DNA from: Labrenzia sp. OB1
Lineage (GTDB): Bacteria; Pseudomonadota; Alphaproteobacteria; Rhizobiales; Stappiaceae
Direction of reading: 5' to 3'
NCBI RefSeq assembly: GCF_001624695.1
Contig: NZ_JSEP01000002.1
Span: 186,001-250,000 of the forward strand
DNA: 64,000 nucleotides
Shown: in pieces, positions 36,947 to 45,391 of the stretch
Numbering within the stretch: the first letter of the stretch is position 1
Layout: each line of letters starts with the position of its first letter
Program-made: the position numbers and the translations under genes
Notes under the pieces: model-generated
The model's input: only the letters and a program-made list of their open reading frames with translations
What the model was told of the DNA's origin: nothing
Database searches by the model: none

Positions 36947-37357
36947 ATGATGAAACAGTGCATACGTTCTGTCTGCGCCGGCACCGCGTTGCTTGTGCTG
37001 GTCGGCCTGTCAGGTCCGGGTCAGGTTGTATCCGCACAGGAGAGCGCGGCCGACGAACCGCCTTTCGAGCAGCAGCTCATGCGCCTGTCGGAGATTTTCG
37101 GCGCCCTTCATTTTCTGCGGCCGCTCTGCAAGAAAAGCGATACTCCGAACTGGCGCGACCAGATGGAGGACTTTCTGGACGCCGAAACGCTTGACGACAA
37201 TCGGCGGCGGCGGTTCATCGAACGCTTTAACCAGGGTTACAGAGGTTTTTCAGTCGCTTACAGAGACTGTACCGAGGCCGCGCGTATCGCAATGGCACAG
37301 TATCTGACTGAGGGCGAGACCATCATCAGCGACGTCACCAGCCGCTACGGACGATAA
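36947..37357 (+). CDS. TIGR02301 family secreted protein
   Basis: 136 aa from the ATG ATG at 36947; a signal peptide covers residues about 1-30 (CIRSVCAGTALLVLVGLSGPGQVVSA). The mature part has the family pattern SEIFGALHFLRPLCKK, WRDQMEDFLDAE, RRRFIERFNQGYRGFSVAYRDCTEAA and YLTEGETII, with two conserved cysteines. The family is restricted to Rhizobiales and relatives and has no known function. The preceding TTG at 36890 is an unlikely start. Confidence 0.85.
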   Translation: MMKQCIRSVCAGTALLVLVGLSGPGQVVSAQESAADEPPFEQQLMRLSEIFGALHFLRPLCKKSDTPNWRDQMEDFLDAETLDDNRRRRFIERFNQGYRGFSVAYRDCTEAARIAMAQYLTEGETIISDVTSRYGR

Positions 37358-37547
37358 ACCGGCAGAAAATCGTCAGTTTGTTACCGGTCGGTTAACCATT
37401 TGAATCAAATTTGTGGGTGGCCGTTAAGTTTGCGTTCACGGTTGCTTATCAGTGCGGTTAGCCGTGCTAGGATCAAGTCATCAGATTCGGGCATCGGCAC
37501 GTTGGAGTTGACTCCAAAGCGTTCGGGAAGGACCGGTAAGGAAACGA

Positions 37548-37820
37548 ATGATAAACGATGATTACGCTGAAGCGGCGATGGAAGCCGAGTTTGCGGAAGA
37601 TGAAGACATCAGACGTGCTGCTCTCGGCTTTATCTCTGACGCGTGGGCAGAAGCCATCGCAAACGGTGTCGACGCCGACGCCGTTGCTCACGCAGCGATG
37701 TTCACGGCGCTAGCTGACCTTGTCGCTGCCTATGGTGAAGATGCCGTCGCCAAACTGGCCGAAGGGCTGCCCGACCGCATCCTGCAGGGCGACTACACGG
37801 TCAACCGCGTTCTTCAATAG
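37548..37820 (+). CDS. Small acidic hypothetical protein
   Basis: 90 aa, strongly acidic and helical (MINDDYAEAAMEAEFAEDEDIRRAALGFISDAWAEAIANGVDADAVAHAAMFTALADLVAAYGEDAVAKLAEGLPDRI). Codon use is like its neighbours and a perfect terminator hairpin follows, so it looks like a real gene. A 190-bp leader precedes it. Function unknown; it resembles the small helical proteins common in Rhizobiales. Confidence 0.75.
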   Translation: MINDDYAEAAMEAEFAEDEDIRRAALGFISDAWAEAIANGVDADAVAHAAMFTALADLVAAYGEDAVAKLAEGLPDRILQGDYTVNRVLQ

Positions 37821-37842
37821 CCAGCGGCGAAACGCTTCCCTG

Positions 37843-37869
37843 ACAAAGGCCGGCACGTCCGGCCTTTGT
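37843..37869. terminator. Bidirectional terminator hairpin
   Basis: ACAAAGGCCGG, loop CACGT, CCGGCCTTTGT: a perfect 11-bp stem between the plus-strand 90-aa gene and the convergent LysE gene. Confidence 0.7.
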
Positions 37870-37936
37870 GATTCCTGCAGCTGAGCGGAAGGCTTCGGAT
37901 AGGGCGAATGGCGAATGCCGGTCCCGCATTTTCGGC

Positions 37937-38581
37937 TTATTTCAGGAGCGTGAGATCCAGGACCAGTTTCAGATAGATCAGTGCACCGAAGGTGATCAGA
38001 ACGACCCCGGCGATGTGATTTGCCCTGCCCAGCCATCTGTCGTCGATCCTGGCCCTGTAATGTGACACCGCCGCCGAGACGACGATCCACCAGGTCGTCG
38101 CGCCGCAGGCGACACCCGAGACCATGACAAGCGCACCGAAGTGATCTCCGGGAGGTGGCCGGAACTCCCCCAATCCGCCGAATATCGCGACAAAGGCGAT
38201 GACCGTTCCCGGATTGGTGATCGCCATGAAGAAGGCAGCCGTGGCGTCCCCCAGAAATCCGCGCTGCCAACCGTGGCCGTCCTTGTCGAGATGCGGATGC
38301 GTATTCCAGATCTTGAGACCGAAGACAATCAGCAGGGCGCCGCCGACAATCTCGATGAGATTGATCTGGCCTTCGATGAAATTGGTAATGGCCGACACAC
38401 CGAAGATCGCGACGGCGGCGAAGACCGTGTCGGCGACGACGGCGCCCAGCCCGACATACACCCCCTGCCGAAACCCGCCATAGACCGCGTGCTGAATGGC
38501 CATGACATTAACCGGTCCGACCGGTGCCGTGGTAAGAATCCCGACGAAAAAGCCGATCAGCACATATTCCACAAATGTCAC
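37937..38581 (-). CDS. LysE family amino acid exporter
   Basis: 214 aa, six hydrophobic segments. Begins MTFVEYVLIGFFVGILTTAPVGPVNVMAIQHAVYGGFRQGVYVGLGAVVADTVFAAVAIFG, the LysE/RhtB N-terminal pattern, and later contains DATAAFFMAITNPGTVIAFVAIFGG. It exports amino acids or related metabolites; the substrate cannot be told. Transcribed alone. Confidence 0.92.
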   Translation of the reverse strand: MTFVEYVLIGFFVGILTTAPVGPVNVMAIQHAVYGGFRQGVYVGLGAVVADTVFAAVAIFGVSAITNFIEGQINLIEIVGGALLIVFGLKIWNTHPHLDKDGHGWQRGFLGDATAAFFMAITNPGTVIAFVAIFGGLGEFRPPPGDHFGALVMVSGVACGATTWWIVVSAAVSHYRARIDDRWLGRANHIAGVVLITFGALIYLKLVLDLTLLK

Positions 38582-38816
38582 GAACAGCCCTTTTCGCTGA
38601 ACCCCGCGTGGGGTGCGGCCCCATAGATGAAAAGTTTCGCTATTCGTTATCTGCCCTGCAGCGCCATGACAAGAACAGGAAAACCCAATCGACCACTTTC
38701 ACTTTGGCACGAATTGTTTAAGGAATGACGCCGGGGTGTACGCTTTCAGCAGAAAGCATGGGAAACCGCGTTGATCCGGGCTATGCCTGAGCGACTGAAA
38801 CCGGGAGATGGTCACC

Positions 38817-39482
38817 ATGGCGCGCATTATCGCCGCAGCAATATTGACTGCCTGTCTTTCCCAGGGTGCCGCCCTGGCAAAGACCGTTCAGACCGAGATT
38901 ATACGGCCTCTGGCGGAGAACCCGCAGAGCGATCCTGCGACCGGCAGCGGGCAATACCTGCCAGAGAGCCTCACCTCACCGCAGGATAGTGAAACCGACT
39001 CTGCGGACGACGACGGAAAACCCCAGGTGCTCTACAACACCGACATGCTGCCCAGGACGGTCGCGCGCATGCACGCGCAACTCCGGGAAGCCGCCCTTGC
39101 CGGCAGTATGGACAGGCTGCGCATGGTCCTGGAAAGCAACGAGCTTCCGCCGACGCTTTCCTTCACCGAAACCGGCGATCCCATCGAGTTTCTCAAATCG
39201 AGTTCCGGCGACGGCGAAGGTTTCGAGATTCTTGCAATCCTGGCGGACATACTCGATGCGGGCTTCCTGCATGTTGACGCCGGGACGCCACAGGAAATGT
39301 ACATCTGGCCGTATTTCTCCCGCTATCCGCTCTTCGATCTGACACCGGACCAGAAGGTCGAACTCTACCGTATCGTCACGGCCGGAGACTTCGCCGAAAT
39401 GCAGGATTTCGGCGCATGGACCTTTTACCGCGTCGGCATAGGCCCCGACGGAACGCTGCATTATTTCGTGGCGGGGGACTGA
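38817..39482 (+). CDS. Exported hypothetical protein
   Basis: 221 aa from ATG 38817 (GGGAGA upstream; an ATG at 38808 abuts that ribosome site). A signal peptide MARIIAAAILTACLSQGAALA is followed by a disordered acidic region (residues about 25-75), then a conserved-looking domain: RTVARMHAQLREAALAGSMDRLRMVLESNELPPTLSF, EILAILADILDAGFLHVDAG, EMYIWPYFSRYPLFDLTPDQKVELYRIVTAGDFAEMQDFGAWTFYRVGIGPDGTLHYF. I recognise it as a periplasmic family frequent in Rhizobiales but without known function. Confidence 0.78.
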   Translation: MARIIAAAILTACLSQGAALAKTVQTEIIRPLAENPQSDPATGSGQYLPESLTSPQDSETDSADDDGKPQVLYNTDMLPRTVARMHAQLREAALAGSMDRLRMVLESNELPPTLSFTETGDPIEFLKSSSGDGEGFEILAILADILDAGFLHVDAGTPQEMYIWPYFSRYPLFDLTPDQKVELYRIVTAGDFAEMQDFGAWTFYRVGIGPDGTLHYFVAGD

Positions 39483-39524
39483 TACCAACATCAACAAACA
39501 AGACCCTATTTGTTGATGTTGGTA
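39483..39524. repeat. 16-bp perfect inverted repeat
   Basis: TACCAACATCAACAAA (39483-39498) and its exact complement (39509-39524), separated by 10 nt. It lies directly after the stop codon at 39482 and at the truncated end of the lactonase-like pseudogene. It could terminate transcription of either neighbour or be a scar of recombination. Confidence 0.6.
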
Positions 39525-39525
39525 C

Positions 39526-39941
39526 CAGTTCCGTATCGCCTTCGATCAACCGATAGTTCAGAGCCGAATGGTCTCACGCATCACGGTTTGCAGCGAAACG
39601 CGGATGGCCGCTTTTGGCAAGCTCATAGTGTTTTCGCTGTATGACGAGTTCGGCGTCCGGGAAGAGGTCGTGGTTGCCGGAGTGGTCGTCGTCCAGATGC
39701 GAGCATACGAGGATATGTATATCGGATGGCGCCAGCCCGATTGAATTCAGGCGCGCGGTGACAGTGTCCTGCGGCGAAATTTCAAGTGTCAGTCCCGGCG
39801 GATTGTGAGGATTCTCCACATATGCGCGCGGCCAGCCGGTATCCTCGAGTATATTGCTCCCCTCGCCTGTTCGGAAGAGGTAGCCGGCAACGGGAATGTT
39901 CCCGGTTACATCTTGCCAAGAGAAAGGATGTAGAGGCGCAT
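39526..39941 (-). pseudogene. Metallo-beta-lactamase-fold N-acyl homoserine lactonase-like pseudogene
   Basis: The start MRLYILSLGKM (ATG 39941, GGAG upstream) reads into TAA. One base back the next frame continues as DVTGNIPVAGYLFRTGEGSNILEDTGWPRAYVENPHNP... HILVCSHLDDDHSGNHDLFPDAELVIQRKHYELAKSGHPRFAANRDA. Then comes an in-frame TGA, and then DHSALNYRLIEGDTELV still in frame. The TGA stands where Trp is expected, and the early shift fits loss of one copy of a GATG pair. The HLDDDHSG metal site resembles the HxDxDH lactonases that degrade acyl-homoserine lactones. The 3' third is missing past an inverted repeat. Confidence 0.8.
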
Positions 39942-40217
39942 TATCTGACTTTCTCCGGTTGAGGCCCGGCCTCTTCGGCCAAGGCGTGGAAATTTGGCGA
40001 CATGTCTATTGGGATACCCAAACGCAGGAAATCATCCCCATCAATCGGGCGACCGGCAGAAACGTCCGGGTTCCCGGCGTTTTTCCAAAGCATAGTGAAT
40101 CATGCTTGTCAGCCCACCGATGTGCGCGCGCCTTGTTGACAGTTGATTTAAGCTGGACCCTGGCGCCGTCTCCGAAAGTGCCAGGGTATCGCAAAGATGG
40201 TTCGGTCTGGCTGATGC
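39942..40217. other. 276-bp intergenic stretch without a gene
   Basis: Short frames exist on both strands but show no family resemblance or ribosome site. It may be debris from the event that truncated the lactonase-like gene. Nothing else is seen. Confidence 0.4.
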
Positions 40218-43200
40218 TCATCCGGGCATTTGTTCTCTTGCGTCTGAAACCAGGGCGGAGACACCGATGAAGTCGACCTTTCCCGTCCCGAGGAGTGGAA
40301 CTCTGGGAACGATCCGCACTTCGGCGGGCACCATCAGATCCTGCACGCCATTGGCTCTGGCGAATTTCACGAAGTCCATGCGGGTAGCGTCCTTGTTTTC
40401 GGTGATCAGGATCAGCCTTTCGCCCTTGCGCTCGTCCTTCATCGTGGCGACCGCGGACAGGGCGTCGGGCCAGAGCGTGCCCGCGATCTCCTCGACCGCC
40501 GCCAGGGACACCATTTCCCCGCCAACCTTCGCGAACCGCTTTGCCCTTCCCTTGATGGTCACGAATCCCTCGGCATCGATCTCGACGATGTCGCCGGTAT
40601 CGTGCCAGCCGTCCGCGAGCGGTTGCAATATTCCCGGGTTCTCGGTGCGCAAGTACCCCAGCATCACGTTCGGACCGGAGACGAACAACCGCCCACCATC
40701 CTTGACACCCGGGACCTTTTCCAGGCGCGAACGCATGCCGGGCATAATCTTGCCGACGGTGCCCGGTTTGCTGAACATCGGCGTGTTGATCGCGATGACG
40801 GGTGCGGTCTCTGTGACGCCGTAGCCCTCAAGAATACGCACTCCAAACCGCTCCATGTAGGTTTGCCGCGTGGATGCCTTCACCGGTTCAGCGCCCGCGA
40901 AGCAATACCGCAACGAGCGGAAGTCATAAGCATGGGCTACCCGGGCATAGCCGTTCAGGAATGTGTCGGTGCCGAACAGGATCGTTGCGTTTGATGAGTA
41001 GATCAACTCGGGCACGATCCGGAAATGCAGCGGCGAGGGATACATGTAGATCGGTACGCCGGAAACCAGCGGCAGGATAGTGCCCGCCGTCAGGCCGAAA
41101 GAATGGAACATGGGCAGGACGTTAAAGACCTTGTCCTCGGCCGAGAAATCGATCCGGGCGGCCGCCTGAGTGACATTGGCCAGTATGTTCTCGTGGCTCA
41201 GCACAACGCCCTTTGGCGTGCCTTCGGAGCCGGATGTGAACAGGATCGCAGCCGGATCCGTGTAAGCACGGCGAACCAGCGGGCGCGCACGCGTCAGGAG
41301 ACCACGAAGTTTGTCGGCCAGACCTATATCCTTGCGGATGTCCTCCAACCAGACGACCTCGACATCGCGGCCAAGTGCCGCCACCAGATCGGACAATTTG
41401 GCCTGCTCGACGAAGGTACGCGAGGTCAGAACCCTGGCCACTTTCGCCGTGCGGCAGGCCGACACCACATTGGTCGCGCCGGCGGTGAAGTTGATCATTG
41501 CCGGCACCTTTCCGGCGGACATGACAGCGAGAGTCGTAACCGTAGCGCCGTTGGCATTCGGCAGCATCACGCCGATTGCTTCTCCTTCCCGGCCGATCCT
41601 GGAAAGTTTGCGTCCGAGGACAGCGATGCTCGTGAGCAGCTTGCCGTAGGTGAGAGCACCGGTGACCGGATCCTCAATCGCGACTTTGGACATCCCGCGA
41701 TCCTTCGCGGTTCTGACGGTCCGTTCGATAATCGTTTGCCTGCTGGCCAGATCGGTCTCGAAAATAAGGCCTGACAAGATATCATAAAGCCGGGCCCCGG
41801 CAGCCGCGCGGCGGCGACGGCCTTTCAGAGCCTCGTCCACCGCGAGCTTTTCGGGCTCCAGAATAGTCACCGTGACCTTCGGAAACAGCCTCTTTCGGAT
41901 CTGCGCCGGGCGCAGATAGGAGAACGGTGTCCGCTCCAGTCCCTCGATGCGGATCGGGACCACCATTGCTCCGGTTTTGTCGGCGACCATCGCCGCACCG
42001 TCGTAGACCTTCATCAGGCTGCCGGTGACGGTCAAGCGCCCTTCGGGGAAGATCACCATCGGCTGGCCGGCGTTGACCGCCTGAATCAGAGATCTCGTGG
42101 CCAGGGGTTTGGCCGGATTGATCGGCAAGGCATTTGCCATCTTCAGAAACGGGCGCACCCACCGGCGCCTGGCGACAGCGTAGTCAATGGCGAAGGTCGG
42201 CGCTTTCTCGGTCAAGGTCAGTGCCAGGCCCGCGTCCAGATAGCTGACATGGTTCAGAGCGAGGATCGGGGCCACTCCCGCCTTCTCGAGATTTTCAAGC
42301 CCCCTGATTTCTATCCTGAAGAACGCACGATAGATGATCGAGACAAGGTCCCGGAGCGGATCTGTCGGCAGGAACCTGAACATGATGACCCCGGCAAAGG
42401 CGTTCAGAACCGCCAGCACCAGCATCACGTGAACCGGTTCGGCACCGGCGCCCTGCGCGATGGCGAGCAGGCCGCTTGACACTGCCATCAGGCCCGCACC
42501 CAGTGCGTTGGCCCCGGCGATGGTCCGCGCCCGCCGTTCGGGGACGGCCCAGGCCTGAAGGGCGGCAAAGGTGGGAACGACAAGAAGGGCTCCCGCGATG
42601 GCAAGGCCGGCCATATCGATACTCAGCCGAATGACGTCGGCGCGGGCAAGGAATGCGGTGAACCCTGCATATGGCACACCGGGGACAACGTGAGACAGCG
42701 TCAGGGCCGTATCGAGCGCGAAAACGGCAATCAGAGCAGTTCCGGCGACGGCGGGCAGAAGCACAATGCGGCCGGCGGAAAGCCATGCGGCCAACGCCGA
42801 GCCAATACCGATCGAGACGGCGAAGACGGTCAGGAACCAGGTCACGGCCAGTTCGCCACCACCGAGGATATCGTTCACGATGACCGGCAGAAGCGACATT
42901 ACCAATGCGCCTACCACCCAGAACCAGGAGGTCATCAGGGCGGTGCGGCCCAGACGCGTGTCGCCAAAGAGATCGCGAAGGATGCCGTGGCTCGACCGCA
43001 GTATGTTCCAGTCGGCCTTCAGATCCGGATCGGCAATGGCCGTCGACGGGATCTTGCGGCTGATGGCATAACAGGCAAGAGCCAAGCCGATCATCAGCGG
43101 TGCGAACAAGAGCGACGCGTTCCCGGAGGAAAACATCAAGCCCGCCGCGATGGTGCCGCCGAGGATCGCCAGAAACGTTCCCGCTTCGATCCACGCGTTG

Positions 43201-43616
43201 GCCCTGGTCAGTTCGGAACGGTCGAGATGGTCGGGCAACAGGCCGTATTTGACCGGGCTGAACAGGGCCGAACCGACACCAAAGACCAGGAGAGCCGCAA
43301 AAAGCACCGGAACATTCGAAACTGCCATACCGGCAACGGCCAGCATGGCACCGACGATTTCCAGGATTTTCAAACGCTGGGCAACAACCGCCTTGTCGCT
43401 CCGGTCCGCGATCTGCCCACCGAGGGCCGACAGGAACAGGAACGGCGCGATGAAAACGGCGCTCGCCACCGATATCAGAACCGCCCCGCCGTCAGCGACC
43501 TTGAACAGGATCAGAAAGACGAGAGTGTTCTTCAAAAAATTGTCGTTGAATGCAGAAAGGAACTGTGTCCAGAACAGGGGCGCGAAGCGCACTGATTTCA
43601 TCAAGGGCTGGGACAT
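40218..43616 (-). CDS. aas: Three-domain acyl-[ACP]-phospholipid O-acyltransferase (LplT-PlsC-acyl-ACP synthetase fusion)
   Basis: 1132 aa from ATG 43616, which has GGAG with 7-nt spacing. Residues 1 to about 415 are a 12-helix MFS carrier similar to the lysophospholipid flippase LplT. About 430-620 is a PlsC acyltransferase with NHVSYLD (near 455) and FPEGR (near 523). From about 640 an AMP-forming acyl ligase follows with LFTSGSEGTPKGVVLSHENI (near 795), GYGVTETAPVI and WHDTGDIVEID. In enterobacteria LplT and Aas are two proteins; here one chain could flip lysophospholipid inward, activate a fatty acid and re-acylate it. This fusion is known from other proteobacteria. The long gene is intact. 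Confidence 0.93.
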   Translation of the reverse strand: MSQPLMKSVRFAPLFWTQFLSAFNDNFLKNTLVFLILFKVADGGAVLISVASAVFIAPFLFLSALGGQIADRSDKAVVAQRLKILEIVGAMLAVAGMAVSNVPVLFAALLVFGVGSALFSPVKYGLLPDHLDRSELTRANAWIEAGTFLAILGGTIAAGLMFSSGNASLLFAPLMIGLALACYAISRKIPSTAIADPDLKADWNILRSSHGILRDLFGDTRLGRTALMTSWFWVVGALVMSLLPVIVNDILGGGELAVTWFLTVFAVSIGIGSALAAWLSAGRIVLLPAVAGTALIAVFALDTALTLSHVVPGVPYAGFTAFLARADVIRLSIDMAGLAIAGALLVVPTFAALQAWAVPERRARTIAGANALGAGLMAVSSGLLAIAQGAGAEPVHVMLVLAVLNAFAGVIMFRFLPTDPLRDLVSIIYRAFFRIEIRGLENLEKAGVAPILALNHVSYLDAGLALTLTEKAPTFAIDYAVARRRWVRPFLKMANALPINPAKPLATRSLIQAVNAGQPMVIFPEGRLTVTGSLMKVYDGAAMVADKTGAMVVPIRIEGLERTPFSYLRPAQIRKRLFPKVTVTILEPEKLAVDEALKGRRRRAAAGARLYDILSGLIFETDLASRQTIIERTVRTAKDRGMSKVAIEDPVTGALTYGKLLTSIAVLGRKLSRIGREGEAIGVMLPNANGATVTTLAVMSAGKVPAMINFTAGATNVVSACRTAKVARVLTSRTFVEQAKLSDLVAALGRDVEVVWLEDIRKDIGLADKLRGLLTRARPLVRRAYTDPAAILFTSGSEGTPKGVVLSHENILANVTQAAARIDFSAEDKVFNVLPMFHSFGLTAGTILPLVSGVPIYMYPSPLHFRIVPELIYSSNATILFGTDTFLNGYARVAHAYDFRSLRYCFAGAEPVKASTRQTYMERFGVRILEGYGVTETAPVIAINTPMFSKPGTVGKIMPGMRSRLEKVPGVKDGGRLFVSGPNVMLGYLRTENPGILQPLADGWHDTGDIVEIDAEGFVTIKGRAKRFAKVGGEMVSLAAVEEIAGTLWPDALSAVATMKDERKGERLILITENKDATRMDFVKFARANGVQDLMVPAEVRIVPRVPLLGTGKVDFIGVSALVSDAREQMPG

Positions 43617-43676
43617 GGCCATTCTCCGGTTTGGTTCAGGCAGGGGCCGGAATGACCGGGCCCCTGCGCGTTGACA

Positions 43677-43991
43677 TCAGGACACGCCGGTCTTGCCGAC
43701 TTCCATCAACAGTTTTTCGGTCCTGGCTTCCTCAATCCGGTTATGGAGCTTGCCCACCTCATCCCGGTCCCGCAGCGTTTTCGTCAGCGTCACGGACGTG
43801 TGGACAAGCATGATCGCAGCCATGGCATAGAATCCCTTCGCCGAGAAGCTGGCTTCGAGATTGTAGATGCCGATGGCCATCATGCCGGCAGCAACAGCAA
43901 AGCTGACGATGGTGAATATGACCCAGTTGCTGGAGTGTTTAATCTGTTCGTCCTGCATGGTCTCTGACCTTTCTCTGAGTGGGTTTGTCAT
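43677..43991 (-). CDS. YiaA/YiaB-type small membrane protein
   Basis: 104 aa with two hydrophobic helices (about residues 23-45 and 53-72), HSSNWVIFTIVSFAVAAGMMAIGIYNLEASFSAKGFYAMAAIMLVHTSVTLTKTLRDRDE, matching the YiaA/B family. Its ATG overlaps the stop codon of the upstream PspA-like gene (ATGA), so the two are translationally coupled; an internal Met at residue 12 is an alternative start. The pair likely forms a membrane stress module. Confidence 0.85.
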   Translation of the reverse strand: MTNPLRERSETMQDEQIKHSSNWVIFTIVSFAVAAGMMAIGIYNLEASFSAKGFYAMAAIMLVHTSVTLTKTLRDRDEVGKLHNRIEEARTEKLLMEVGKTGVS

Positions 43992-44677
43992 TTGTATGCA
44001 ATCGCCTTGTCTGTCCCGCTCCTCAGGCGCTCAAGAACAGCGTCGGCTGAGCTTCTGACAGAGGAGCCGCACCCTGCATCGGCAAGGCGGGCAATCAGAT
44101 CCTTGGGACGGTCGATGACGGACAGGGCTGCGAGCGCCTTGTCCGCGAGCGCCCCGCGTTCCTGTCTGCTGTTGATACGCTCAAGCGTTTCTTCCGCCTG
44201 GTACAAGGACGCCGGAGAGGCAGAAGCAGAGCCAGCCGCGCTAATGCGGGTCCGGACACGCGCAACTTGCCGGCCGCGTTCGAGATCCCGCAAACGCGCT
44301 TCCGTACGGCGCAGGTTTTCCCTTAAAGCCGCGAGATCAATGTCGAAGCTCCGAACCGACTGGTCGAGGGCCTCCCGCTCGTCTTCAAGAATTGCGATCG
44401 CTTCCGCGCCCTCCCGAGCGAACTCGGTCTGGTCCTGACCGAGCGCAGCCCGGGTCCGGTCCTCGAGTTCCTGAATGGTCAGATCAATCCGGTCCTTGCG
44501 ATTCTGGTCCTGCGTGTGCTGGGCAGAGGCAAGAGCCAGAGCAAGCCGGGCCTGGCGCACCGCGTTGCCGGCTTCCCGTAATTGACCTGACAAAAGCGCT
44601 AGATCGGTGCGCGCATCAAGTCCGCCACCGTCCCCCTCGAAGAGGCCCTTTAATGAGTAAACAAGTCTGCTGATCAT
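43988..44677 (-). CDS. PspA/IM30-like coiled-coil protein
   Basis: 229 aa from ATG 44677, with GGAGG 4 nt upstream (an ATG at 44698 lies inside the operator). After a short amphipathic N-terminus (MISRLVYSLKGLFEGD) it is mostly a long charged coiled coil (LREAGNAVRQARLALALASAQHT ... EREALDQSVRSFDIDLAALRENLRRTEARLRDLERGRQVA). This fits phage-shock protein A-type membrane-associated proteins that protect membrane integrity. It is the first gene of an operon with the YiaA-like gene, under the divergent TetR regulator. Confidence 0.8.
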   Translation of the reverse strand: MISRLVYSLKGLFEGDGGGLDARTDLALLSGQLREAGNAVRQARLALALASAQHTQDQNRKDRIDLTIQELEDRTRAALGQDQTEFAREGAEAIAILEDEREALDQSVRSFDIDLAALRENLRRTEARLRDLERGRQVARVRTRISAAGSASASPASLYQAEETLERINSRQERGALADKALAALSVIDRPKDLIARLADAGCGSSVRSSADAVLERLRSGTDKAIAYK

Positions 44678-44691
44678 GCGTCCTCCAAAAA

Positions 44692-44704
44692 TGAACAATG
44701 TTCA
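44692..44704. promoter_or_regulatory. TetR-type operator 1
   Basis: Palindrome TGAACAATGTTCA, preceded by AAAA, 14 bp upstream of the PspA-like start codon and overlapping its leader. It is identical to operator 2. Confidence 0.8.
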
Positions 44705-44708
44705 CTAT

Positions 44709-44737
44709 TTGACAAAACCACACTCGATTGGCATGGT
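44709..44737 (+). promoter_or_regulatory. Candidate promoter of the TetR gene
   Basis: -35 TTGACA (44709-44714, full consensus), 17-bp spacer, -10 CATGGT (44732-44737). Start of transcription expected near 44744, so operator 2 covers the first transcribed bases and would allow self-repression. Confidence 0.5.
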
Positions 44738-44746
44738 CAAGAAAAA

Positions 44747-44759
44747 TGAACAATGTTCA
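44747..44759. promoter_or_regulatory. TetR-type operator 2
   Basis: Second exact copy of TGAACAATGTTCA, also preceded by AAAA, 55 bp from the first centre to centre and 24 bp before the TetR start codon. Confidence 0.8.
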
Positions 44760-44783
44760 ATTTCTAAAAAAGGGACAGGGTTA

Positions 44784-45371
44784 ATGCCCGGCCTTCAAAA
44801 AACGAAAAGCGAAGAGACGCGACGGCGCGTGCTTGAGGCTGCGGCGTCCATCATGAGCGAACTGGGAATAGACTCAGTCCAAATCCGGGAAGTCGCATCC
44901 CGGGCAGGCTGTTCTGTAGGCTCTGTCTACAAGCATTTCGATGATCGGGACGAGTTGATTATCGCCGTGAATGCAAGGACACTCGCGGAAATCCGGGCTG
45001 CATTGACCGAAGCGACCGCGGGAGAAACCGTCCCCTTGATCCGTCTGAAGCTCCTGGCGCGGATGTATCTGGACTACGCGGTGGCGAACACGAATGCCTG
45101 GCGCGGTTTGTTCGCCCACCAGTTGCCGGACCGGCGCGAGATGCCGGAAGAACACAGGACAGAAAACATTCGCCTGCTGTCTCTGATAGCCGAAGCGCTC
45201 GACGACCTCGTCCCGGAGCTTGACGAGAACGCTCTCGCGGCGCGGACACGCACCTGCTTTGGGGCAATTCACGGGCTCGTTTCAATCGCTCTGGAAAGGC
45301 GCTTCGTGGCTCTTGGAAAAGAAGAGTTGCACTCGGAGATGGAGTTCGTCGTTGAGCGGCTGTGCTCATAA
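44784..45371 (+). CDS. TetR/AcrR family transcriptional regulator
   Basis: 195 aa from ATG 44784; the frame is open to 44676 but that part contains both operators. The N-terminal HTH is ETRRRVLEAAASIMSELGIDSVQIREVASRAGCSVGSVYKHFDDRDELIIAVNARTL. The C-terminal ligand domain (LRAMYLDYAVANTNAWRGLFAHQLP) is of the WHG type. It is divergent from the PspA-like/YiaA-like operon with two identical palindromes between them, so it very likely represses both directions. Confidence 0.92.
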   Translation: MPGLQKTKSEETRRRVLEAAASIMSELGIDSVQIREVASRAGCSVGSVYKHFDDRDELIIAVNARTLAEIRAALTEATAGETVPLIRLKLLARMYLDYAVANTNAWRGLFAHQLPDRREMPEEHRTENIRLLSLIAEALDDLVPELDENALAARTRTCFGAIHGLVSIALERRFVALGKEELHSEMEFVVERLCS

Positions 45372-45391
45372 ATCAGGTACAACTGGCCCCT

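Noticed and set aside
39896-40270. 124-aa plus-strand frame
   Set aside because: No family resemblance or ribosome site; overlaps the start of the lactonase-like pseudogene and the end of the Aas gene.
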